6,265 nucleotides of DNA from the NCBI GenBank assembly GCA_036558265.1, contig DATBFY010000334.1, forward strand, positions 1 to 6,265. The letters run 5' to 3'. The notes beneath the pieces were generated by a model that was not told the DNA's origin, ran no database searches, and saw nothing but the letters and a program-made list of their open reading frames with translations. This DNA is from RYN-433 sp036558265 (GTDB lineage: Bacteria > Planctomycetota > Phycisphaerae > Tepidisphaerales > Tepidisphaeraceae). The translations under genes were made by a program, and so were the position numbers. This document shows positions 1-5,805 of this stretch, piece after piece. The number at the start of each line of letters is the position of its first letter. Positions within the stretch are counted from its first letter, which is position 1.

Positions 1-2448
1 ATCGGGGATCGACAGGGCGATGGGCTGCCGAAATGGCGAACCTCGTTCGTGGGGCGCGAGCGGGAGATCGCGGAAATCGCGGCGCGCCTGCTGGGTGGCG
101 CCCGCGTGGTCGACCTCGTCGGCGTCGGGGGGGTCGGGAAGACGCGGCTGGCGCTGCAGGCGGTTTGCGCACCCGACGTCGCCACCGTCGGTCCCACCTC
201 GTTCGTTCCGCTGGCCGCGGTGCGGGATCCGGCTCTGGTGATGCCGGCGATCGCCGAGGCGGTCCGGGCACCGGCGGACGACGGTGGCCCGCTGGCGGGG
301 ATCGCTGCGCGCCTGGGCTCCGGCAACGCCCTGCTCGTGCTCGACAACCTGGAGCGGCTGCTCGCCGCCGCGGACGACCTGGCGCGCGTCCTCACGGTCT
401 GCCCCGGCGTCCGGCTGCTGGTGACGAGCAGGGTGCCGCTCGGCCTCGCCGGGGAGCGCGTGATCGATGTCGCGCCGCTGCCGCTGGCGGATGAGGCGAG
501 CGATCCGGAGATCGTGCGGCGGAGCCCGGCGGTGCGGCTCTTCCTCGACCGGGCGCAGGCGGTGCGCCCCGAGGTCGTCGAGCGCGCCGCGAGCCTGCCC
601 CACATCGCCGCCGTCTGCCGCCGGTTGGAGGGGATCCCGCTGGCGATCGAACTCGCCGCCGCGCGGGTGGGCGTGCTCCCGCCCGATGTGCTCTGCCATC
701 GACTGGACCGCCGCCTGCCGCTCCTGACGACGCGGGAAGCGGGCGTTCCGGACCGCCTGCGGACGATGCGCGGCGCCATCGCCTGGAGCGTCGACCTGCT
801 CGACGATGCGGAGCAGGCGCTGTTCCGCCGCCTTGCCGTCTTCGCGGGCGGGTTCTCGCTGTCCGCCGCGGAGGCGACCGCCGCCGGGTGGTCGTCGGCG
901 GACGGGTACCCGTTCGCGGGCGGCCAGCAGGTCTACGAGTTGGCCTGGGAGGAGGGATTCGGCAAGGAGCCGCCGCAGGAGGGCGACGGCGATTGGCACC
1001 CCCCGGAGCTGCCGCGCCTCGACCTCGTCGTCGTCGACGCACTCGAGGCGCTGGTCGCGCACCGGCTCGTCCGTTCGGTTGACCCGGTCGCGGGCGACGC
1101 CCGCTTCGACATGCTGGAGACGATCCGCGAGTTCGGGCGGGAGGAGTTGGCGCGCACCGGCGAGGCGTTTGCGGTGGATCACGCGCACGCGGCGCAGATG
1201 CTGGTCCTGGCGGAGACCGCCGGGCAGGGGTTGTGGGGCCGCGACCGGCGGACGTGGCTGGCGCGCTTGGAGGCCGATCTCGGGAACATCCGCGCGGCGC
1301 TCGCCTGGCTGGCGACCCAGCCGGCCCCGGCCAACCAGCTCGCGCTGCGGATGGTTGACATCCTCGGCAGCTTCTGGATCACGCGCGGCCGCGTCGCCGA
1401 AGGCCGCGCCGCCGTCGAGGCGGCCCTGGCGCGACCCGGCGGCACGGCGGCGACGCGGGCGATGGCCGGCTACACCGCAGGGTACCTGGCGGTGGTACAG
1501 GGCGACGACCGGCGGGCCACGTCGGTGCTGGAGGGGAGCCTCCGGGTGTGTCGGGCCGCCGGCTACGGGGTTGGCGAGGCGCGTTGTCACCTCTTCCTCG
1601 CCCTGGTCGCCTGGAAGGCCGGCGACCACGCGGCGATGGCCGACCACCTCGGAGCCGCCCGCGCCCTCTTCGCGGAGTGGGGCGATCGCGTCGGGCTGGG
1701 GACGACCCTGATCGTGCTGGCGATGGTGGCGCGGGCGCGCGAGGCGTTCGCCGAGGCCGAGGAGCTGCTGGCGGAGGCGGCGGTGCCGTGCGCGGAGTGG
1801 GGGTTCGGGTGGGGGCTGGCGAGCTGCGCCTACTACGAGGGCGAGGTAGCGCGGGCGCGCGGTGACGACCGGCGGGCGGCCGCCCGGTTGCAGGACGGGT
1901 TGCGGCTGTACCGCGACCAGGGCGATCCGGTGGGGATGGCCGGGTGTTTGTCGGGTCTCGCGACCCTGGCGGTGGCGCACGGCGACCTCGAGCGCGCGGC
2001 GCGGCTGTTCGCGGCCGCCGGCAAGCTGGGCGAGGGGGCGCCGGCGTTCCTGCCGCCGACCGAGCGAGCGGGTTATCTGGCCGCGGCCGAACTGGTGCGG
2101 ACGCGTCTGGGCGACCAAGCCTTCTACGCGGCCAGCGGCATCGGCTACGCGATGCCGATCGAGCATGTGGTGGCCGAGGCGGAGTTGGTCGACGGTCGAA
2201 CGAGGCATTTCGATCGTGCGCCGACGCCGACGGCTGTGGCGCCGACGGCGGAGGGCTTGGGGTTGACGAACGCACAATTCGAGGTCCTTCGGTTGCTCGG
2301 ACAAGGGCGAAATGCGAAGGAGATCGCGGAGCTACGGTCGAGCGATTACGTCTCGGTTCGCCAGATGATCACCCGCATCAAGGATCGTCTTCACCTGACC
2401 ACCGACAATGAGCTGATCGCGTTCGCGGTCGAACATGGTGCGCGCTGA
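1..2448 (+). CDS. STAND-family ATPase transcriptional regulator (NB-ARC, TPR-like, C-terminal LuxR-type HTH), 5' partial
   Basis: A large cytoplasmic signal-transducing regulator that probably couples ligand-controlled ATP binding and oligomerisation to DNA binding, as in MalT/AfsR-like STAND proteins. The reading frame is open to base 1 and reads LPKWRTSFVGREREI just before the P-loop, the usual family lead-in. The GTG at 49 is therefore probably internal and the true start lies upstream of the window. Numbering from that GTG: Walker A GVGGVGKT at 25-32, Walker B LLVLDN at 95-100, sensor-like VTSR at 125-128, GLPL-like GIPL at 195-198, a winged-helix region near 255-370, helical TPR-like repeats from about 400 to 715, and a LuxR-like HTH at 737-799. 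An insert rich in Gly, Trp, Glu and Pro (about 280-325) interrupts the winged-helix region. The last ~80 codons use A/T third positions more than the rest. A duplicate of its HTH is encoded next door. Family call is secure; the ligand is unknown. Confidence 0.93.
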   Translation: MGDRQGDGLPKWRTSFVGREREIAEIAARLLGGARVVDLVGVGGVGKTRLALQAVCAPDVATVGPTSFVPLAAVRDPALVMPAIAEAVRAPADDGGPLAGIAARLGSGNALLVLDNLERLLAAADDLARVLTVCPGVRLLVTSRVPLGLAGERVIDVAPLPLADEASDPEIVRRSPAVRLFLDRAQAVRPEVVERAASLPHIAAVCRRLEGIPLAIELAAARVGVLPPDVLCHRLDRRLPLLTTREAGVPDRLRTMRGAIAWSVDLLDDAEQALFRRLAVFAGGFSLSAAEATAAGWSSADGYPFAGGQQVYELAWEEGFGKEPPQEGDGDWHPPELPRLDLVVVDALEALVAHRLVRSVDPVAGDARFDMLETIREFGREELARTGEAFAVDHAHAAQMLVLAETAGQGLWGRDRRTWLARLEADLGNIRAALAWLATQPAPANQLALRMVDILGSFWITRGRVAEGRAAVEAALARPGGTAATRAMAGYTAGYLAVVQGDDRRATSVLEGSLRVCRAAGYGVGEARCHLFLALVAWKAGDHAAMADHLGAARALFAEWGDRVGLGTTLIVLAMVARAREAFAEAEELLAEAAVPCAEWGFGWGLASCAYYEGEVARARGDDRRAAARLQDGLRLYRDQGDPVGMAGCLSGLATLAVAHGDLERAARLFAAAGKLGEGAPAFLPPTERAGYLAAAELVRTRLGDQAFYAASGIGYAMPIEHVVAEAELVDGRTRHFDRAPTPTAVAPTAEGLGLTNAQFEVLRLLGQGRNAKEIAELRSSDYVSVRQMITRIKDRLHLTTDNELIAFAVEHGAR
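2257..2445 (+). repeat. HTH-coding repeat, copy A (3' end of the STAND gene)
   Basis: These 63 codons encode the LuxR-like HTH of the STAND regulator. They align without gaps to 2669-2857, exactly 412 bp downstream, with 39 of 63 residues identical by hand count. The conserved parts are the first helix (AQFEVLRLL) and the C-terminal part (KDRL, then LIAFAVE). The middle, including the expected recognition helix, differs most. Similarity weakly extends into the preceding linker (TAVAPTA against TPVAPPTA). Confidence 0.8.
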
Positions 2449-2466
2449 TCACTCGGTCCCGTCGCG

Positions 2467-2520
2467 AAACCCATACTTTATTCGTTCCTCAGACGATCGT
2501 CATCGCCTAGGATCGGCCCA
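2467..2520 (+). promoter_or_regulatory. Promoter with conserved upstream box, copy 1 (drives the small HTH gene)
   Basis: A 22-bp box (AAACCCATACTTT, one A, then TTCGTTCC; 2467-2488) is followed by 14 unconserved bases and then TCGCCTAGGAT (2503-2513). The same arrangement with identical spacing recurs at 2898-2951. TAGGAT (2508-2513) resembles a -10 hexamer. The position 17 bp upstream of it (TTCCTC) is a poor -35, and the conserved box overlaps and extends upstream of it, as expected for an activator-dependent promoter. Predicted transcription would start near 2520, about 30 bp before the ATG at 2552. Conservation is seen directly; the promoter and operator roles are inferred. Confidence 0.65.
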
Positions 2521-2551
2521 TAGGCACACGGGACGCGTTCGGGGGGGCGAG

Positions 2552-2887
2552 ATGGTCGCCGATCACGGCGATGACGCGATGCCGCGGCAGACCGCTTCTC
2601 TCGGCGGGAGGACGCGGCGCGGAAATAGCGGACGCAAGACTCCGGTCGCGCCGCCAACCGCAAAGGATTTGGGATTGACGGCGGCGCAATTCGAAGTCTT
2701 GCGGTTGCTTGCTCAAGGACTTACGGTGGACCAAATTGCCGAGCGGTTGTCGCGCGGGAGAACCTCGATCTACCAGCGGATTCAGCGCATGAAGGACCGA
2801 CTCGGACTTTCGACCGATGGGCAACTGATCGCGTTTGCGGTCGAACGCGGTCTGCGCCAATCGTCCGGCGCCGGCGATCGTTCCTAG
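2552..2887 (+). CDS. Small stand-alone LuxR-type HTH DNA-binding protein
   Basis: A 111-residue protein with a basic, probably disordered N-terminus (about 1-36), then a LuxR/GerE-like HTH at 40-102 and a short polar tail. It has no receiver, ATPase or ligand domain. Its HTH is a close relative of that ending the upstream STAND protein, so it probably binds related DNA, either as a partner, a competitor or a second-tier regulator. The ATG at 2552 is chosen because it lies just after the conserved promoter block and follows a purine-rich stretch (GGGGGGGCGAG, a mediocre ribosome site). An in-frame ATG at 2435 would overlap the STAND gene and translate through the promoter; one at 2579 has no ribosome site and would shorten the protein by nine residues. 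Base composition is less G/C-biased at third positions than most of the STAND gene. Another box follows its stop. Confidence 0.82.
   Translation: MVADHGDDAMPRQTASLGGRTRRGNSGRKTPVAPPTAKDLGLTAAQFEVLRLLAQGLTVDQIAERLSRGRTSIYQRIQRMKDRLGLSTDGQLIAFAVERGLRQSSGAGDRS
2669..2857 (+). repeat. HTH-coding repeat, copy B (inside the small HTH gene)
   Basis: Second copy of the 63-codon HTH segment, 412 bp after copy A with no indels in between the aligned ends. The downstream promoter box is displaced by 431 bp between copies, so only about 19 bp of length change separates HTH from box. This supports duplication of HTH plus box as one unit. Confidence 0.8.
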
Positions 2888-2897
2888 TAAATCCACA

Positions 2898-2951
2898 AAA
2901 CCCATACTTTTTTCGTTCCGATTGTCGCGAGTCTCGCCTAGAATTGATCCA
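2898..2951 (+). promoter_or_regulatory. Promoter with conserved upstream box, copy 2 (drives the membrane-protein pair)
   Basis: The box (AAACCCATACTTT, one T, then TTCGTTCC; 2898-2919) differs from copy 1 at a single base of 22. After 14 unconserved bases comes TCGCCTAGAAT (2934-2944), with TAGAAT (2939-2944) as a good -10 candidate. Further downstream the two copies still share ATNGRYCCA-type bases. Transcription would start near 2951, leaving a leader of about 90 bp before the GTG at 3043. It begins 10 bp after the stop of the small HTH gene, with no terminator seen in between. Confidence 0.68.
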
Positions 2952-3028
2952 CGGTCAATCTCGGGGCAGGCAATCCGGTCGGGCGGCGCGCCTTGGCGTC
3001 GTCTTGGTGTGCCCTTGGGCAACGTGAT

Positions 3029-3034
3029 GAGGAG
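3029..3034 (+). promoter_or_regulatory. Ribosome binding site fixing the GTG start at 3043
   Basis: GAGGAG lies 8 bp before the GTG at 3043. This favours the GTG over the in-frame ATG at 3088, which lacks a comparable site. Confidence 0.7.
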
Positions 3035-3042
3035 TTGAAACG

Positions 3043-3321
3043 GTGGCAATTCAACCGCCTTCGTACGAAGAGCACCGAAGGATCGCGATGGCCGGCCAGA
3101 GCTTTACCGGCAAGGCGGTCATCACCCTGGTGCTCTACTTCATCCTTTGGGTCCCTGGCCTGATCGCCAACATCCTCTTCTACAAGGAGGCCCGGGAGGT
3201 CAAGCGCGTTACCGGCCACGCTCCGCATGGGATGGGCTGCCTCAGCGTCATGTTCTGGGCCTCGGTCGTCCCGCTGATCCTGTTGATCGTCATCATCATC
3301 CCGGCGCTTTTCAGCAGTTAG
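3043..3321 (+). CDS. Small membrane protein with two predicted transmembrane segments
   Basis: A 92-residue protein of unrecognised family. A polar N-terminus (1-22) is followed by a hydrophobic helix at about 24-46 (ending PGLIANILFY), a basic loop with KEAREVKRVTG (48-58), and a second very hydrophobic helix at about 65-90. The positively charged loop suggests a cytoplasmic loop with both termini outside, or the reverse if the N-terminal HRR dominates; topology is uncertain. The pattern of helix, WVPGLIANI, charged loop, then GCL and helix resembles small uncharacterised membrane proteins. It is the first gene after promoter copy 2 and lies 74 bp upstream of the four-segment protein on the same strand, so co-transcription is likely. 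The coding frame is supported by a good ribosome site and a coherent amphipathic/hydrophobic pattern. Confidence 0.8.
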   Translation: MAIQPPSYEEHRRIAMAGQSFTGKAVITLVLYFILWVPGLIANILFYKEAREVKRVTGHAPHGMGCLSVMFWASVVPLILLIVIIIPALFSS

Positions 3322-3382
3322 ACGTCCTCGCCGCGACGGCAGCACGCGGTCGGCCATGGTCGCCGCGGCGGGGTGCAGGCCA

Positions 3383-3389
3383 GAGGGAG
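3383..3389 (+). promoter_or_regulatory. Ribosome binding site fixing the GTG start at 3396
   Basis: GAGGGAG lies 6 bp before the GTG at 3396. The frame is open further upstream, but that stretch overlaps the previous gene and reads as Arg/Pro/Gly-rich shadow sequence, and the paralogue at 5806 starts at the equivalent residue. Confidence 0.7.
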
Positions 3390-3395
3390 TACGAC

Positions 3396-4187
3396 GTGGC
3401 AGGGGAGGCCCAGACCCGTTCGGCGGGGCTCATCGGGAGCGTCTTGGTCGCGCTGGGGATCGGCGTGCTGTGCGCCTACACGCTACCCGCGGTGGGCGGC
3501 GGCGGCGAGAAGATCACCTTGAGCCAACTCGGCACCCTGATCGCGATGTTTAGCGACAAGGGGTGGCTCGTGGACCTCGCCAAGGTGGGGGTGGCCGCCG
3601 CAGCCGTCTCCGCGGTGGCCTTTCCCCGGCGCCAGCGTGTGCTCCAGGCTTGCTGCATCTCGCTCGGGGCACTGGCGACGCTGCCCTTGCCCATCTGGCT
3701 GAATGGCCAACTCGGCGAAGAGGAATCCTTAGGCTCGGGGCTGATCCTCGCGGTGTTGGCGTTCCTCGCTGCCGCCGCGATTCCCTGGATCGCCATGGCT
3801 GCCGGGCAGCCAGCAGGAGGGTGCGGTGACGGCCGGTCGGGAACCGGCGCGGGGCGCTCCTCGAACCCCGCGTGGATGGGCAGCGGGTTGCCGAGCCAGG
3901 CGGCCCGCATCAGGCTCACGCCAGCGTCCGGCGCGCCGGGCACGGCGGTGCAGGCAAGCCTCACCGGATTCCCCGCCGGTGCGGGGATCGCCGTGCAATG
4001 GTTGGCCACCGGTGAGGCGCTGGGCGAGGCGACGGCCTCGCCCGCAGGGGACGCCTCATTGCAATTCGACGTGCCCGCGACCATAGGCCCCGGTACCTGG
4101 CGGGTCGAGGCGAATGCCGCTGGCGCACGCTACGTCGGGTCCATGTTCAAGGTGACCAACCCGGTCGCCGATTTGGCGGCGAAGTGA
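3396..4187 (+). CDS. Membrane protein with four predicted segments and a C-terminal Ig-like domain
   Basis: A 263-residue protein of unrecognised family. Hydrophobic segments lie at about 11-33, 58-76, 82-102 and 114-137, with a basic FPRRQR loop between the second and third that is probably cytoplasmic. A Gly/Ser-rich linker (138-168) leads to a domain at about 171-256 with the rhythm of an Ig-like/TIG-type beta-sandwich: a stretch SGAPGTAVQASLTGFPAG, then VQW, then a GPGTWRVEA edge strand. With four helices and the basic loop inside, the N-terminus and the Ig-like domain would fall on the same side as each other; inside-positive reasoning favours that side being cytoplasmic for an even count, whereas an Ig-like domain would be expected outside, so topology needs testing. 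About 83 of 110 aligned residues match the protein at 5806. It is probably in an operon with the small membrane gene upstream. Function is unknown. Confidence 0.85.
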   Translation: MAGEAQTRSAGLIGSVLVALGIGVLCAYTLPAVGGGGEKITLSQLGTLIAMFSDKGWLVDLAKVGVAAAAVSAVAFPRRQRVLQACCISLGALATLPLPIWLNGQLGEEESLGSGLILAVLAFLAAAAIPWIAMAAGQPAGGCGDGRSGTGAGRSSNPAWMGSGLPSQAARIRLTPASGAPGTAVQASLTGFPAGAGIAVQWLATGEALGEATASPAGDASLQFDVPATIGPGTWRVEANAAGARYVGSMFKVTNPVADLAAK

Positions 4188-4218
4188 GGCCGCGACATGG
4201 CAGCGTCCGTCCCCTCCA

Positions 4219-4234
4219 TGCCACCGGCGTGGCA
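4219..4234 (+). other. Small stem-loop downstream of the four-segment membrane gene
   Basis: TGCCAC and GTGGCA form a 6-bp stem around a 4-base CGGC loop, 31 bp after the stop. No T-run follows, so it is at best a weak terminator or an mRNA 3'-end stabiliser. Confidence 0.3.
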
Positions 4235-4418
4235 AGTTCGTAGGCGGCCCGACATCGAGCCGGTATCGCCCGGTCGCTGGCGGCCAATGGAAGGATCGGA
4301 GGCGCCGTCGCCGTGCCTTCGTACGCAACATGGACACAATCTCAGACCGACTGACTCAGGGACGGCCCCGCGCCTGGGGGCAAGAACCTCTCTTAACTTG
4401 ATGATCTCTGAGCATATC

Positions 4419-4447
4419 TTGCATCCGGTGTCGCGCTGGTGTATCGT
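4419..4447 (+). promoter_or_regulatory. Sigma-70-type promoter candidate for the surface-protein gene
   Basis: TTGCAT (4419-4424) and TATCGT (4442-4447) are separated by exactly 17 bp, in a locally A/T-richer stretch. Transcription would start near 4454 and give a leader of about 48 bp before the ATG at 4502, which has a purine-rich ribosome site (GGGGAGG, 4491-4497). Unlike the two boxed promoters this one has a recognisable -35, suggesting separate control. Confidence 0.5.
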
Positions 4448-4501
4448 AGGTGCCTATTTCGGCAACTCAACCGGTCGCCTCCGACGTGAAGGGGAGGAAC
4501 G

Positions 4502-5635
4502 ATGGCACGCCGCGTGCTGACCTCGGCGACAATTCCTGGCGTCGCCGTGCTCGTTTTCGGTGTGGCGATGGTCGGCTGGCTCCCAGCGAACGGGGCCTCC
4601 TCGTTTGCCTCGCCCGCGGCTTCCCCCGTCGCCTCCCCGTCGCCTACGACCGACCTCCTCGCCACCGTCCAGGCAAACCAGGCGGCCGACGCGGCGAGCG
4701 CCGCCCAGACGGCGACCGCCCTCGCCACCCAGAACGCGCAGCTTCAAGCCGCCCTGGTCGGGTTGGCCACGAGCGAAACCGCCGCCAAGCAAGCCGCGGC
4801 CGATGCCCAGGACGCCTTGGGGACGGCACAAGCCGGGGCGACGAACGCGGCGGCCACGTCCCAGGCCCAGATCGAGGCCGGCCAAGCGACCATCGCGGCC
4901 CAGGCCACCGAGATTGCGAATCTGGAACTGTCGGCCACCGCGAACGCGCTTCCCACCGCGACCCCGACAGAAACTCTGACCCCAACGGCGACCCCGACCG
5001 AGACGCCGACGCCGAGGCCGACTGCGACGGAAACACCGGAGCCGAGTCCGACGCCGCTGCCAAAGGCGGGCGACGTGCTCTACCGCGCAACCACGAAGAA
5101 TGGCGAGTTCAAGAGGTGGGCGGCGTCGGGGGATTGGAAGGTCCTCGACGGCATGCTCTTGAATGACGGCACCGAGTGCACGGACGACATCTACCGAGGC
5201 TTGGAAACGCCTTACAAACCCGGCAGCCTCGGAGACTACGCCGTCGAGGTGCAGGTCCAAGTCGTGAGCGGCGGAAAGTGCTTCAACTACAACAGCTTCG
5301 GGCTCAACGTGCGGCTAACCGACCAAGGATGGTACGGCAGCGGCGTGTACGTCATCGAAGGCCAACAAGGCCCCGCCTTCATCGACCGCCTTACCCTGAA
5401 CCAGGAAGGTACGAACGTCGACGACTACACCCGATTGGTGGAGAAGGACTTCGAGCCCGACTCGGATTGGCACACCTATCGCGTCGAAGTCCAGGGAAAC
5501 CATATCCGCCTCCTCATCGACGGTACCCTCGTTGGGGAGGCAACGGATAACCGCTTCCTAGAGGGCGGCGAAATCTATCTTTGGTGCCATGGCCCCCAAA
5601 TCAACGTCCGCAGCTTCAAGGTGATCGCGCTGTAG
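4502..5635 (+). CDS. Exported stalked protein with C-terminal concanavalin-like beta-sandwich domain
   Basis: A 377-residue protein probably displayed on or released from the cell surface. Residues 1-30 are a basic start (MARR) plus hydrophobic core, a signal peptide or uncleaved anchor. Residues 33-50 are Ser/Pro/Ala-rich. Residues 51-150 are proline-free and rich in Ala, Gln and Thr, predicting a long helix or coiled-coil stalk. Residues 151-187 are a Thr/Pro/Glu linker. Residues 188-377 look like a jelly-roll of the LamG/DUF1080 kind: GDWKVLDGMLL near the start, repeated aromatic beta strands, DWHTYRVEVQGNHIRLLIDG at about 322-341, and a closing NVRSFKVIAL strand. That fold often binds or cleaves glycans, but I see no diagnostic catalytic residues, so sugar or protein binding is only a suggestion. 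Cysteines occur at 226, 260 and 362. It has its own promoter candidate and is followed by a probable terminator. Confidence 0.88.
   Translation: MARRVLTSATIPGVAVLVFGVAMVGWLPANGASSFASPAASPVASPSPTTDLLATVQANQAADAASAAQTATALATQNAQLQAALVGLATSETAAKQAAADAQDALGTAQAGATNAAATSQAQIEAGQATIAAQATEIANLELSATANALPTATPTETLTPTATPTETPTPRPTATETPEPSPTPLPKAGDVLYRATTKNGEFKRWAASGDWKVLDGMLLNDGTECTDDIYRGLETPYKPGSLGDYAVEVQVQVVSGGKCFNYNSFGLNVRLTDQGWYGSGVYVIEGQQGPAFIDRLTLNQEGTNVDDYTRLVEKDFEPDSDWHTYRVEVQGNHIRLLIDGTLVGEATDNRFLEGGEIYLWCHGPQINVRSFKVIAL
4952..5062 (+). repeat. Imperfect Thr-Pro-Glu/Ala codon repeat (flexible linker)
   Basis: Encodes residues 151-187 of the surface protein as imperfect TATPTE/TPTP units. At the DNA level it is a run of ACS-CCG-type triplets with interspersed GAG/GCG, prone to slippage and length change. 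Such linkers are common between domains of exported proteins in GC-rich bacteria. Confidence 0.75.
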
Positions 5636-5659
5636 GCCGCGCACGTCTTCATCCCTTGC

Positions 5660-5687
5660 GGCGCGATCGCCTTCGCGCCCGTCTTTT
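5660..5687 (+). terminator. Probable intrinsic terminator after the surface-protein gene
   Basis: A perfect 7-bp G/C-rich stem, GGCGCGA (5660-5666) with TCGCGCC (5673-5679), encloses a 6-base loop. It is followed after a few bases by CTTTT (5683-5687). It starts 25 bp after the stop codon. The T-run is short, so termination may be partial. Confidence 0.45.
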
Positions 5688-5699
5688 GGTCCGGGACCA
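5687..5699. other. 13-bp perfect palindrome
   Basis: TGGTCCGGGACCA is symmetrical about its central base. It lies between the terminator candidate and the downstream membrane gene, where an operator could sit. No second copy was noticed, so it may be chance. Confidence 0.25.
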
Positions 5700-5792
5700 C
5701 CGTTCCCATCGCCGAGTCCGCCGAGAGGACGCACGAAATGGCGCGGCAGTACTCAACAAGGATATGGCTGCGAAAACGCGGAGCGCACGGCG

Positions 5793-5799
5793 AAAGGAG
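5793..5799 (+). promoter_or_regulatory. Ribosome binding site fixing the ATG start at 5806
   Basis: AAAGGAG lies 6 bp before the ATG at 5806. This is better than the site for the in-frame ATG at 5764 (AAGG almost touching the start), and 5806 matches the start of the paralogue at 3396. Confidence 0.7.
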
Positions 5800-5805
5800 C
5801 AACGC

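Larger units (their letters stand above)
4188..4501. other. 314-bp intergenic region
   Basis: No convincing gene. It holds the small stem-loop at 4219-4234 and, in its more A/T-rich right half (about 4385-4470), a promoter candidate for the surface-protein gene. An open frame at 4197-4520 was judged spurious. The conserved AAACCCATAC box found upstream is not present here. Confidence 0.6.

Noticed and set aside
1379..2275. Long minus-strand frame of 298 codons (and a similar one at 392-1042)
   Set aside because: Arg/Pro/Ala-rich translation typical of a shadow opposite a G/C-rich gene; the + strand frame has clear STAND/TPR motifs.
2435..2551. Upstream in-frame ATG extension of the small HTH protein
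   Set aside because: It would overlap the STAND gene and translate through the conserved promoter box; the first 39 residues have no counterpart, and the ATG at 2552 sits right after the promoter.
2467..2919. GGAAC on the minus strand of both boxes, resembling an ECF sigma -35 element
   Set aside because: Conservation extends downstream on the + strand to a -10-like block, whereas the minus-strand continuation is not conserved beyond the box and would run antisense into the HTH genes.
3815..3828. AGGAGG followed by GTG inside the four-segment gene, suggesting a separate gene start
   Set aside because: The GTG is in another frame whose translation is Arg/Pro-rich; the Ig-like domain is in the frame of the membrane part.
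4197..4520. Open frame of 107 codons with a possible ribosome site (AAGTGAGG) just after the four-segment membrane gene
   Set aside because: No third-position G/C preference, Pro/Arg-rich composition without recognisable domain, it runs through the promoter candidate and overlaps the start of the surface-protein gene.
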